From Lonicera japonica (taxonomy: Eukaryota > Streptophyta > Magnoliopsida > Dipsacales > Caprifoliaceae), in assembly GCA_021464415.1 (NCBI GenBank), contig CM038469.1:22153901-22217900 (forward strand): a stretch of DNA of 64,000 nt, in the 5' to 3' direction. Shown piece by piece: positions 46,454 to 58,214 of the stretch. The notes beneath the pieces were generated by a model that was not told the origin of the DNA, did not search any database, and was given only the letters and a program-made list of their open reading frames with translations. The position numbers were made by a program, and so were the translations under genes. The number at the start of each line of letters is the position of its first letter. The first letter of the stretch is position 1.

Positions 46454-48140
46454 TATTGATCCCTCCCCTGATTTTTTGACCTTTGTCTCATTTTATCGCA
46501 TACAGGGGTGCTTCAGAGAGACAGTTTTCAAAAAACTTGCAAAATAGCGCACACCCAGGATGAAAATTCGAGGAAAGGACATCCAAATCATCTCTCCGAA
46601 AATGCGAGAAAAATACAAACGGCTAAAGTAGTCTCTGATCTCCCAAAAAGGACCGAGACCATCAATGAGAAAAAGAAAATATCAGGATAAGAAAGGAATA
46701 GAAAAATTGAAATAGTACAAAAGAGAAAGAACCCGAATAAGCGCCCAAAGCGAGCGAGATAAACAGAAACGCAGAGTGACAGGGAGAGCCACACCAAAAG
46801 TGACAACTAGGCCAAAACCGGCTCAGGGCTTCGTTTTGGGTGAGTAAGGCTCCTGATCACGACAAAGGGATAAAAAGACTCTTGGTCAAAAACAGAGAAG
46901 GCCGGGAAAAGTCTTTCCCAAAAGAAGGAGAAATAAGGGCATCAAAAAACAGAATACGATGTGGGCCCACCAAAAGAGAAAACTAAGAAGAGAACAAAGA
47001 TCAGAAATTGAACTTTCAAACAAATTTTCTTTTTAGCACGATACAGAAGAGATGGTTTGGAAAACCTCGAACCATCACTCTGCGGAAAGCAAAAAGAAAT
47101 CCGAAAACTGCCTTCTGAGAGAAGTATCTCCACTCGAGGAAAACATGAGAGTAAAGTTCAGAAAGATACAGGAAAACGAACATTCGAATAAAAATTAGAC
47201 CCCGAAAAGCTCTTTTCACCCTCATAAATTTCTCTCTCTCACTCTAGCAGTCTAAGAGAGACAACAAACAAATTCACCAGAGTACAGCACAAGCCCTCGC
47301 CAGAGGCAAATCACAAGCACAAGCCCTTGCCAGGGGAAAAAATACTCACGAAAGCCCTCCCAGAGAGGCACAGTGTAGCAAGGGTAGTCCTCCCACCTGA
47401 GGCGAGAAGAACAAAGCCCTCCCAAAGAGGCACAGTGGAGCAAGGGTAGTCCTTCCACCTGAGGCGAGAAGAACAAAGCCCTCCCAGAGAGGCACAGTGT
47501 AGCAATGGTAGTCCTCTCACCTAAGGCGAGAAGATCAAAAGCCCTCCCAGAGAGGCACAGTGTAACAATGGTAGTCCTCCCACCTGAGGCGAGAAGATCA
47601 AAAGCCCTCCCAAAGAGGCACAGTGTAGCAAAGGTAGTCCTCCCACCTGAGGCGAAGCCCTCCCAGAGAGGCACAGTGTAGCAATGGTAGTCCTCCCACC
47701 TGAGGCGGGAAGATCAAAAGCCTTCCCAGAGAGGCACAGTGTAGCAATGGTAGTCCTCCCACCTGAGACAAGAAGAGCGAAGCCCTCCCAGAGAGGCATA
47801 GTGTAGCAAGGGTAATCCTCCCACCTGAGGCGAGAAGAACAAAGCCCTCCCAGAGAGGCACAGTGGAGCAATGGTAGTCCTCCCACCTGAGGCGCAAAGT
47901 GGAACAAATGGTAGTCCTCCCATCTGAGACGAGTGGACCAAATAAAAGTCCTCGAAAGAGGCAAGGAGGTAACACAAGCCCTCTCCGGAGGTAAAACCAA
48001 ACACAAGCCCTCTCTAGAGGCATTTCACGAACACTTTTTGCATACACACACTTCCTTAGAATTTTTGCTGGAGCCATGGATCATGGTCTCTTCCAGTCGC
48101 CTCAATTCCTTGCAAGCAAGGAGCTTGAGTCGAGAGGGTC
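46454..48140 (+). other. Non-coding region before the 3' LTR of element A
   Basis: Colinear with 8637-10366 of B in reverse. It holds the 62-bp tandem array at 47352-47940 and ends with TTGAGTCGAGAGGGTC directly before the LTR, with only a weak polypurine tract (GAGAGGG). The minus-strand open frames here are products of the repeat period. Confidence 0.65.
47352..47940. repeat. Tandem array, unit about 62 bp, about 10 copies
   Basis: The unit reads AGCCCTCCCAGAGAGGCACA, GTGTAGCAATGGTAGTCCTC, CCACCTGAGGCGAGAAGAAC. Copies start near 47354, 47416, 47478, 47540, 47601 and onward; one is short (about 48 bp near 47655). Element B has only one or two related units (8840-8930) and instead expanded a different unit. 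Confidence 0.85.
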
Positions 48141-49704
48141 TGTAGACATCCCGATCCGTGACCCCGCAATAACCCTAACGACCTTTGAGAACTACTATTT
48201 TTGGAGTTCGGGACCCACCCGAGCACCCGAAACTACCCCGAAAGGGTTTGTGTTGGCCAGCAAACCTATTTTTAAGTGGGATTGTCGCACGACATATCAG
48301 TGTGTCGCGCGACAATCACTGATATGTCGCGCGACAATCACTCCTATGTCGCACGACAAACCCCTCTGACCCCGACCATCCACTCTCTGACAAATCAGTC
48401 TGTCAGAGACATCACTTCAGCCGTTTGTCCCGCAACATTAGACACATTATCGCACGACATATGCCCCTTTTGGGGAAATGTCGCGCGACATATTACTCCC
48501 ACCACTATGAATAGGCCAACAGCCCCCAAGGGTTCAAGGACAGCAGCTTGGATTTGGAGAATTATTGGCTTATATCTGATTTTCTAATCTTTCGTCAAAT
48601 ATTTTCTGTTATAATCTTATTTCTGAGGAATCATCCAATCTATTCCCGACACTCGACGTGTCCCATCTCTGGAATCGCATTCTCGAAAATATCTAAAGAA
48701 GGAAAAAGATCATTATCGCCAGAGATCTCTCTGCCGCATTATAGTTTCTTTCTTATTATTAGTATTCTCGTCGGGAAGGTAAAGAAAATATCTTCTAGTA
48801 TTTAAATTATATATTTGTGTACTTGTTTTACTCCTGTTGTTTAGTCCACGTTTTATTTGAATAAACTTATTGCCAAGTTAAAAAGTAGTCTACTGTTTTC
48901 AAAACAAAAGACCCTGATAAAACCATTTCCAAACCAGAAGAATAAGTACATTATCATCCGGATAAAATTCCGTTTTCAAAACCCGGACTGATAAGACTTA
49001 TCTAGGAATTAAAATCAACATATCCTATCTTTTCTATAAACTGTGACATGTCTGATAAAACTCTCCTCAAAGAGTTCTAGTTCCATATTGAATTAGTCCC
49101 GATACAAAATCTGAACTTTTTACAAAAGTAATCACAACACGAGAAAACCGTCATTATCTGAGGAAATAATACGGGATACTCTTTTAAAATAAAAGGTTTT
49201 GTCATTTTTATTTACATCTTTTCAATAATAAAAACATCGGATCGCGGAACACAAAAGTTTTTATCCCTTTCCCCGCTTCTCCCAGAAATTAGGGTTTTTC
49301 ACTTGAAAAATAGTAGACTGTCAGTAAAAGCATCCAAGTTTTTCAACATAGAATAAACATATAAAAGACCACTAGAGACCGAAAGGGCGGAATGGGTGCT
49401 TAACACCTTCCCAAACCGTAATTTAGTTTCCAAACTCTATAGAATCTTGGTTTCGCAGACAAATGTGTAAAGGAAGGCTTGTCTGTAGCTTTTCCTCTTA
49501 CACAAACCTTTTTGTCCGTTTTCTTGTAAAACGTACTGGCGACTCTGAAACGAATCCCCTTGTATCTAGAAATAGGATAGAAAGACACCCGATATGAATA
49601 ATCAACACCATACAGAAGCAAATGGAACGACAGCATCCGTTCCGACATTCCAGACGCCCAACGGCGGGGGTGAGACCCGGGGGTCGCATTTGCGGATTCT
49701 CACA
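48141..49704 (+). repeat. 3' LTR of element A
   Basis: 1564 bp, TGTAGACATC...GGATTCTCACA, followed by the duplication TAAGC (49705-49709). The palindrome cluster is present (about 48284-48490). The TATA box reads CTATGAATAG instead of CTATAAATAG, so its promoter is weakened. Confidence 0.92.
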
Positions 49705-49709
49705 TAAGC

Positions 49710-52489
49710 ATTAATTATATTATAACAAAATATTATTTGCGGGTTAAAATAACAATTTTGGGCACTTATCAACCTAAGGTCTTAATTTTATTTTGATAAC
49801 TAGGGTATGCCCGTGCTGATGGCACGAAAAAATAATATTTTTTTTTGTACATTTAAAATTTATTTAACTTGTTTTATAATATTTAGTTGTCTGCTTATGT
49901 TTTATTTTATACCGTATTTGACGTATTGATGTTAATCAACTGTGCATTGAAAATTATCATACATAATTTTTCACTTACCCTCATTACTATTATAGAAGAT
50001 AAGAAATTGTTGAAAATAAGAAATCATCACAAATAATGTTTCTAAAATAAATGTACATCAACATTAATTCTTACAATGTTATTTCAAAAATTTAAAGTTT
50101 ACCAAACTATTTATGAGAATTTCTCGATTTAAGGCTCTACTTTTTGTTTTGTGATGTAATCAATTAGAATTTTCGTAGTTACACGTTAAACAATAACATG
50201 ACATAAATCAAGTTAAAATTTTTACATATTTGTTTTTGTCTACTTAGCGGGAACTATTGGGTTGTGTCATACCCGATAACAAATCAAATCATATACAAAT
50301 TTGAAAAAAAATCACATCATATACAAATTTGAAAAAAATCATAAAATATTTTTTTGGGTCGTGCTCGGGTAAAGGCAAAAATAACTCGTATTTATTAAGA
50401 ACTGACATGAGACCAGTCCATTTCTATATCTATAACCAAATCGGCACATGCATACCTTAGTTTACCATATTCTAGAGAGTGAAATAATGTATAAAGTAAA
50501 AAAACATGGTGATCGATAGATGTGCCATCATTAAGCACTCTATTGTAGCAATTAACAATGATAATTAATTTTGATTTAACATTATAAGATAGCTCGTGCC
50601 ATCTGGCATTATTAAAAGAAAGAAAAAAAATAGATGATAAAAGATATTGTGTGTAATTAAAAAATAAAATGTATAATGTTTCTTCAAAACAAAATGTCAA
50701 ACGTAAAAAGTGGCGTGATCGATTAATGCGCCATCATTAAGCACTATATTGTAACACTAATAATTAATTTCATTTTAACATTATGTGGAAAGCAATATTT
50801 AAGTTTGATTTTGTGTAATGCAAAGTGACGATTTATCAACTACTAAACCTTTAAATGCCAAAAAAAGACACTCAAAATTTTAGGAAACTGAAAAACCAAA
50901 ATATTAAGGGTCCATTGAACAATAGCAAACCTGAAATTACTTATAAAAGATCACCCAGTATCAATATTACTCTGTTATATAGCGACTCAACAAAATGATC
51001 ACCTAGTAAGTGTATTGTATAATCCAAGTTAAGAGCCAATATTTAACTTTTGTAATCATAAATATACGACCAAATAGAAAATTGAATTTTGAATTTGAGA
51101 TGAATTTTTTTTTCTTTAATATACTTTAGGGAAATATACTTATTGATTCTATTTACCAGATAACTATGTTGTTTGCACTTGGTTTGACAAATAAAGATTT
51201 GAATCTACCATAAAAAGAAAAATATATATACTGTGATAAAGTCTGATTGTAGTAAAAAAAATGAATAGAAAATTGTGACCTACTCGTGTTAAATCATAAC
51301 ACAAAAGTTCACTACATTGCATGTATAATCTCTTTCAGAAAATAGAATTTACTTTAACATATTAGTTAAAAGTTCACTACATAGCATGTATAATCTCTTT
51401 CAGAAAATAAAATTTGCCTTAACATATTAGTTAATTGTTGACTTAGAGTGTTGAGACAGAAGTTTACGTGAAAAATATAAATGGGGAATATTAGTTGGAA
51501 GAGTCATGTAGGATTCCATCAACAAATTGTTAACGGCGTGAATTGCTATGATTAAAGTGAAACACAAAAAGTGCGATGATTATGCGTAATGATCAAAATG
51601 AAATTTAGTGTAAAGTACACTTAACCCATAATAAATCTAATTTACTTTATATTATTCACTTGACCCATAGCCAAACCTCAGGGCGTCGACATTGTAATAT
51701 GAATATGATTTTTTTTGATTTGTGTTAATTTTAAATTAATTATTGTGAATTCTGTTAAGAGGTGATTGTGAATATAATATATATTATTTGTTGTTCCAAG
51801 CTAATGAATAAGGTTTACTATTGGTGGACATTAATATGTTATTTTTTCAAAGTTGTGAATTAAAAATTTTCAATTTTTTTAATTAAATACGTTTTGATTC
51901 ATTTTATATTTTTTTGAAATGAAAAAAGTAAGTAAGAAAAAATTGGAGGTTTCATTTCCCAAGTCCTAAATATTTAAATAGAGATAATAATTGAAGTTTG
52001 AAGAGAATAAACAAAAAAAAAAGTAAAAAGATGTTGGATGAGTGAAAAAAAATAAATTTACTTCACTTGACTCATAGCCAAACCTCTTGGCGTCGACATT
52101 ATAATATGAATATGATTTATTGATTGTGTTAATTTTAAATTAATTATTGTGAATTCTGTTGAGAGGTGATTGTTAGTATAACATACATTATTTTGTTGTT
52201 CCAAGCTAAAGAATAAGGTTTACTATTAATGGACATTAATATGTTATTTTTTCAAAGTTTTGAATTAAATACGTTTTCATTCAATTTTTTTTAAATGAAA
52301 AAAGTAAGTAAGAAAAAGTCCTAAATATTTAAATAGAGATAATAATTGATGTTTGAAAAGAATGAACAAAAAATGTAAAAAGATGTTGGATGAGTGAAAA
52401 AAAAAACCTTACTTTCCACATAGGACAATGGTCACATCAGTGACCTTGATTTGTATTATAGATAACAATAAATCAATCATGTGTAATTT
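49710..52489. other. AT-rich intergenic DNA with local direct duplications
   Basis: No gene is seen. A tandem duplication of about 65 bp (AAAAGTTCACTACAT, GCATGTATAATCTC...) lies at 51304-51432. A larger duplication of about 400 bp covers 51656-52063 and 52064-52425, starting ACTTGAC(C/T)CATAGCCAAACC. The start near 49797 (CTAGGGTATGCCCGTGC) resembles the edge of a common plant repeat, but I cannot assign it. Confidence 0.5.
51656..52425 (+). repeat. Direct duplication, about 400 bp twice
   Basis: Both copies carry GGCGTCGACATT, ATAATTATTGTGAATTC-like words, GTTGTTCCAAGCTAA and GAATAAGGTTTACTATT in the same order. The second copy lacks about 40 bp near its end. Confidence 0.75.
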
Positions 52490-53988
52490 AACATGTTTTT
52501 TGATATAAGTATATAGTTCATTTACATGAAAAATTCAAGAGAAACACGACAAAGATCACTCTTTCACTATTCGATCATTGGATAAGACAAGGAAGATCAA
52601 ATCTCTCAATGCAAATCATGAAGCACAAATGATCAAAAGACTATATGAAAAGTTTCAAGGAAAAAGTTTCAAATGAAAATCAATCCGAAGAAACAAATCA
52701 AAGCATTCGAAGACTCGTTAATTCAGTAATTGAGTGAGTGCTTAATATTTATGTAAAGTTACTTTTTTTATTAAATCCTTATAGCTCAAATGTATTCATG
52801 CATCTTTTAAAAGATTGATTCAAACAACCTTGAAATGTAATTTATTTGAAAAACATCATTTTACAAAGACCGAGTTTTAAAATAAATTCATATTAATTTT
52901 AAAAGATCATATTTTAAGCTCTAATAAAAACAAGTATCTTAGAAACATATCTTTGAGGTTCAAAAATCATTAGAATTGTATGTGGAACTAAATTGTTAAA
53001 TTGCAAAAATATTTTTATTTTACATTTAAAATTTGCTCAATTTTTGCACGGTTTTGATCTAACGGTAAGATGGAGGCCTTTCCAGACTCCAATCATTTTG
53101 AAATTTTTACAGTAGTTAGAAAACATATCTTAACACTTTTGACTAAAATTTGAGCATGATCCAACGGTCAAATTGGGAGAAATTATGAAAACAAATTTAA
53201 ATTTTTTGTCAAAACTAACTGTTGGAATGTTTGAAAATGTATACCTTTGAGCCAAAACCTTTCTTAATCATCCGCAACGGCCATATGGTTTTGCAAGCTA
53301 TATATATGAGGTCCTAGATATGTTTTAACACACCTTGAATCATTCTAATACTCTATTATTCATATATTCAAATATACACAGATTCAAGAACACATTTTGA
53401 TCAATCTTTCATCTTTTGAGCTATATAATTTTTATTAATCTTGATAACTCTAGTGTAAGCTTCATTTGTAATCTTCAAATACACTTAAGAGTTATTGTAT
53501 TGGTGTGTATCACCACAAATAATTTATTCTTCATTTCAAAAGAGAGTTTGTCTCTTTGTAGAGCAAGAGAGCATATCTTGTGAGAAGTGTAGTGGGTATA
53601 GCTACATTGTGAATGTTGTGGGCATAGCATCATTTGTATTGAGGTTTGATCTTCACCCGAAGAAGATTGAATAGTGAAAATTCTCGGGGAATTAACCGAG
53701 CGCGGATGTAAGGTTTAGCAAACCGAACCATGAGGACAAAAAGTCTCGAGCTTCAAATTGGTTTAATCTTACTAAACTCAAGCTCTCTTTTTATTGCTAT
53801 ATTATTACTTGTATTTTGAGATTGCTTATTTGCTTGTCTTGGAATTGATTATTTGAACTTGATTATTTCTTTGATATTGTTGCTTAACTAAGTTGCTTTG
53901 CTTAATCATTTTAAAAACGTTTTAATTTCGTAATAAGTTTTTGAAACTCTATTCACCCCCTTCTAGGGTCATTATCCGACCAACAAGG
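52490..53988 (+). repeat. Probable solo LTR or relic of a Ty1/Copia element
   Basis: The second half has the look of a SIRE/Maximus-type LTR: TATATATATGAGG TATA region (about 53299), AAGAGAGTTTGTCTCTTTG, GTAGAGCAAGAGAGCATATC, then GGGAATTAACCGAGCGCGG, CCGAACCATGAGG, and an end CTATTCACCCCCTTCTAGGG close to 53988. The left limit is uncertain (TGTTTTTTGATATAAG near 52493 is a candidate). No internal region follows. Confidence 0.45.
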
Positions 53989-54682
53989 TTCAATTCTTTT
54001 GGTAACAATACTTGAGTCTTTGTTTGATTCGTTGACAATGTGATGTAGTGGAAATTGTTTTCCAATTACCAAAAAATAATTCATATAAATAAAATACTTC
54101 ATTCATTTTCTTTACAAATTTTACTCATCATACAAAGTTACAGTATCTGAACTGCATATATATACACCTCATCTTTCGTATACAAATTACAAGATTTAAT
54201 AAATATTTAAAACTTTTGGAATAAATAATCATAATAATTAGTATATTGATTCATCAACAAAATTTTAATTAAGATATTTAATCATTTTCATCTTCCAAAA
54301 AGAAAGTTTGCAAATAATTCAATAGAAGGATATTCCTCTTTAATTATGTAAATATGTATAGCTTACAATTTAATCATTTTCCTCCTCCAATAATTACGAT
54401 TTTATTTTTATTATTGAAAATACTTTATTAATCAATAAAGTTATATAAATTAGAACTGACCATAAAGTTCTCCTAGATGATCAATTAAGAAAAGAATTAA
54501 GAAATAATAATTTTGGCTAGATACGTTATATATTGTAAAATTTTAAATTATTGAAACCCATTTTTATTCAAATATTATACTATATATTTCTTTTTCAAAA
54601 AATAAGAAACGTAAATAGTCCTAATTTATGATTATTCATTTTTATTATTTGTCCATCTATTAAAAAAAAAATGGAAATATGA
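53989..54682. other. AT-rich spacer, no gene seen
   Basis: Very AT-rich sequence between the LTR relic and the SINE. Only short random open frames are present. Confidence 0.4.
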
Positions 54683-54811
54683 CATGGGATATTTCCCGAG
54701 TGGTAAAGGGGTTGGTCGTCTCCAACCCCAGAGTCTGAAGTTCAAGCCCCTCCCCCTCCCCTTCCCCCTCTCCCTCAAGGCATGAACACCTACCTAGTGC
54801 GCATCAAAAAA
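54683..54811 (+). mobile_element. tRNA-derived SINE
   Basis: A box-like GAGTGGTAAAGGGG at about 54698-54711 and B box GTTCAAGCC at about 54741-54749 form a Pol III internal promoter. A CT-rich stretch and a short A-rich end (CATCAAAAAA) follow. The 129-bp unit is flanked by GGAAATATGA (54673-54682) and GGAAATAATGA (54812-54822), a target duplication with one extra base. It lies only about 140 bp upstream of the TATA box of the defensin-like gene. Confidence 0.78.
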
Positions 54812-54953
54812 GGAAATAATGAGTCAAAATTTTCCTTTTATGATAAAAATAAGTATGTAACATTAATAGCATAATTAATAGAACAATTAATATAGCAGAA
54901 CATTTATTTGTGTCATTAAATATTTCTTAACAACGTTAAATACCATGCTCACT

Positions 54954-54961
54954 TATATAAA
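54954..54961 (+). promoter_or_regulatory. TATA box of the defensin-like gene
   Basis: TATATAAA at 54954-54961, 73-80 bp before the ATG at 55034. The spacing suits a plant core promoter with a short 5' leader. Confidence 0.6.
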
Positions 54962-55033
54962 TATGGAGGAGGAGAAAAGCAACCAACTTCGCGTCAATTG
55001 CATTTTGTGATTAACTTTTTCTAGGCTTCAAAT

Positions 55034-58000
55034 ATGGCAAAGCTCTTCGTGCGAAGTTTGTGTTTTCTAGTGTTTCTTGCAGCTTTCGTATCAGGTACTT
55101 CTTCGAATCATAGAACTTCTGAAATAAGCTATTTGGCTTGCCGATCATCGTAAAATATATTATGTGATTCTTATTGTGTTGATATTGAAGCATATGTAGT
55201 ATGACTTAAAATATTTTCTTGATACATTAATGAATTTCTGGGTAATTAGAAAAAATGACCCCTAAACTTTAACCCGAATCCCTTGCTCGTCCCTAAAGTT
55301 CAATTTTTAGTTGAAACATTCTTAGGCTCCGTTTGATTGCAAAGATGGAAAAGGAAAATAAATTTAATTAGTTTGTGTGAAAATATAAAAAATAAGGTGA
55401 GAGATATTTCTCATTTTATGAGTATATATCATCCATCCTTCAATATTTTTGGTAGAAAATTTTTACTCACCACCATTAAAAGAAAATTTCTTCATGGAAA
55501 AACTTTAAAATCAAGAGGATACCTTTATCACTTAACCTTTTTTCCATCTTTTCATCAAAACTAACTCAATTTATTTTCCTTTTCCACTTTGCAATCAAAC
55601 GGAGCCTTAAAGTTTTTAATTTTCCCTCACTCGTCCAAAACTGGATACTCTGTTAAAAAGATGGATGGAAAACGCGCGTGATTGTCAATAGCAACTTTTT
55701 TAATTGGCATTTTACGATGTTTCAACCGAAATTAGAAACTTTAAGAATGTGTCAATTGAAGTTAGAAACTTTAAGCATTCTTAAATTGAAATTAGAAACT
55801 TTATGGATGTTTCAACCGAAATTAGATACTTTAAGAATGTTTCAACCGAAAATTGAACTTTAGGGACAAGCGAGAGATTTTGGTCAAGATATAGGGGCCA
55901 TTTTTCCTAATTACCCTGAATTTTAAGAAATACATTACATTTTCTCGATCCCTTATTAATAATCAAATTAATTTCCTAAATTAAAACTTATATTTTTTTT
56001 AAAAATAATCAAAATAGTAAACCTATTATTCTATATTTAACAATATTTACTCTTTTCACTCATACTATACAATATTTATTTAATCAAAACGGCACATGTA
56101 AAAGAAATAGTAGACCTCACAATTTTGGTTATTTAGAATTAATAACACGGTTTTTTTTTACAGTTTGTTGTCATATGCACAGATGCGTACGCATCTTAGC
56201 CTATTTCCGCTGCTTTACATAGGGACCCACAATCAATTAACTATGGTTTGTTTTAAGTTAAAATTAAAAGAAATAAAAAGAAAAGAAAGTTTTAATATTT
56301 GGTCTCTCTACAGCTGTTAAGTGCAAAAAAGCAACGGAGCTCTATTTCTCTCTATAGTGATTTTCAAGCTTTCTCTCCACCGATTTTCAATCGAATTTTC
56401 TGCCAAATTTCGGAAACTGGGTTTTGAATATTACTGATATTGTTTATTTTCTTTCTCTTTAGTGCACAAACCCATTTTCAATCGACATTTCTACCAAATT
56501 TTGAATACTGGGTTTTGAATATTACTGATATTGTTTCTTTTCTTTCTCTTTAGTGCACAAAATCGACATTTAACAGATGTACAATCAAGCAGGACCTACA
56601 TTAGACACAAACCCATTTTCAATCAAACCCATATATTCTTCGCCACATCAAAACTCAAAATTAGATACAAACCCATTTTCAATCAAACCCATTCATTATT
56701 TGAAATTGAAATACAATTACGACATCATAAAACGTTACACAATATATTAGGATTTTTCAATACTATATATTAAACGTGAGGGCACTTTTCGTTTGCACTT
56801 CAAACTATAAAATTAGTGTTCACTGATATTCGAACACATGCACTTGAACGACTGAGAGAACGGGATCATGATCGAGAGATCTAAAGAGAGAGAGGCGGCT
56901 CGAGAGCTGGAGATATTTGGTAAAAAAATTAACTCTTTTGGGGGTTTTATTTTTACATTATTGGGATAATTTGTCATTAAAATAATTTTACTAACGAGAT
57001 ATTTGTAATTCTGCCAGTGAAAACCGTCCAAGCACTGAGTCATGTGTAAGCCCTTAGCAACAGAAGAATTGGGCAGTCGCAAATAGTTAGTTTTGGTTTA
57101 GTATCCGATCAAAAATTATTGGGTATAATATCCCATATGCGTAAAGTGTAATTCATGAACAATTACAAATTAATTATGTCATTGTACAGAAGGTACACAG
57201 ATATCTGTGCCATACTATTTTCTAAGGAAACGACAACAAAAATATTCTTTTAAACTATGTAATCATTTTCGAATGTTGATTAGGATAAGTACCTGATTGA
57301 AGATTTTGTTTTAAAATGAGTAGTTTGGCAACGATTAAAACCATGTTAATTATATATTGGTATTTTTTATTTACAATTATATTCTTGTAAAATATTCTTC
57401 TGACATTGTGGTTGCTAGCCCACTAGCTACCTTGTACAAGTGAGAGGTCAGCCAAATTCATATTTTCTTGTAAGGAGGCTAAAAAGTACTTTAGGTACTT
57501 TCAAGAAATGCAAGAAAAAAAGTTGAAAACACTATACTCTTTAGTGTGGTTAAAACTAGGGATTTAATTTACAAAAATATTAATTCTTATCCTTGACTTT
57601 ACTTTTCTCTTGACCCTTTACATTCTCTATTGAGGATGTAAATTTTGTAATTTTTAGTATATTTGTGGTTTCATAATAAGTTTACTATTGTATTTTTGGA
57701 AACACAAGAACACATAATAGTATGCACTAAAATAAATAGGCTTAGCCACATGAAAATAAATATTTACAAATACACCCCAATAATACTTTACGCATCTAAT
57801 CGAAACTTTATTGTTTTCATCGATTTTGGATAGTGATTCCCCTTAATGTTGTGGCTGGAGAGTCTTGCCGAAATGGTGCTGATATAGATGGTTGGTATGA
57901 TGGCTCATGTATTCACTCATGGATAAAGGTGACTGAAAAATGCATGAGAACTTGCAAGAGAAGGCACAAACATTTCGTCAAAGCAAGTTGTGATCTTGAC

Positions 58001-58054
58001 GGGGATTATCCATATGATCCACAACCAACTTGCTACTGCATTTACAAATGTTGA
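55034..58054 (+). CDS. Secreted defensin-like cysteine-rich peptide (two exons)
   Basis: Exon 1 is 55034-55094 and exon 2 is 57834-58054; the intron starts GTACTT and ends GGATAG. Splicing is in phase and gives 93 residues. Residues 1-28 form a signal peptide (MAKLFVRSLCFLVFLAAFVS plus a short tail ending in VVA); the mature peptide has about 65 residues. Eight cysteines have the spacing C-x13-C-x10-C-x3-C-x11-C-x13-C-x-C-x3-C, which is the CS-alpha-beta pattern (CxxxC and CxC). The glycine two residues before the second cysteine (GSC) and the intron right after the signal-peptide exon are shared with DEFL, LCR and SCR-like families. It is probably exported; an antimicrobial or a cell-signalling role are both possible and cannot be separated here. 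The intron of 2739 bp is unusually long for this family because of MITE insertions. No stop or frameshift, so it may be functional. Confidence 0.8.
55240..55916. mobile_element. Mutator-like MITE in the defensin-like gene intron
   Basis: Inverted ends of about 70 bp (GGGTAATTAGAAAAAATGAC... and its complement ...CCTAATTACCC). Flanks TGAATTTCT (55231-55239) and TGAATTTTA (55917-55925) agree at seven of nine bases, as expected for an aged 9-bp Mutator-type duplication. A second MITE is nested inside, and an array of five units of about 35 bp (ATGTTTCAACCGAAATTAGA...) lies at 55718-55862. Confidence 0.65.
55325..55606. mobile_element. Tourist-like (PIF/Harbinger) MITE nested in the Mutator-like MITE
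   Basis: Ends GGCTCCGTTTGATTGCAAAG and its near-complement CTTTGCAATCAAACGGAGCC; the inverted arms extend about 45 bp. Both sides carry TTA (55322-55324 and 55607-55609), the usual 3-bp duplication. Length 282 bp. Confidence 0.78.
55917..57833 (+). other. Remainder of the defensin-like gene intron
   Basis: AT-rich. Contains a loose repeat (ACAAACCCATTTTCAATC, near 56466, 56605 and 56665) and no recognisable exon. The polypyrimidine-rich stretch before the acceptor (TTTATTGTTTTCATCGATTT) supports the splice site at 57833. Confidence 0.5.
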
Positions 58055-58214
58055 TTGCTTAGAAAAGTGTAAATTTCATACGTCGTATAAATATTGTTTA
58101 TATATAGTTTGTCATATGTATGGGAAGAGAAATTTTGACATTGCACGCTATGTCTATATATAGTCGATATTTAAGTTTGTACCAGCCATTTTTTTTTTCA
58201 TTGTGTTTGCTACT

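Larger units (their letters stand above)
4384..49704 (+). mobile_element. Element A: Tat-type Ty3/Gypsy retrotransposon with two antisense genes
   Basis: Both LTRs run TGTAGAC...TCTCACA and the element is flanked by a perfect 5-bp duplication TAAGC (4379-4383 and 49705-49709). Order on the plus strand: 5' LTR, PBS, leader, gag, protease, reverse transcriptase, RNase H, archaeal-type RNase H, integrase. Then on the minus strand come a DUF7745-like gene and a five-exon plant mobile domain gene, followed by a tandem-repeat region and the 3' LTR. No chromodomain is seen. Without the insertions B and C the element is about 18 kb. The LTRs differ at many visible sites, so it is old. All coding regions carry stops or frameshifts, so this copy is defective. 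Confidence 0.9.

Noticed and set aside
47252..48077. Long minus-strand open frames (140-161 codons) rich in GGLPLLHCASLGG repeats
   Set aside because: They follow the 62-bp tandem array in several frames at once; repeat period and low stop content explain them.
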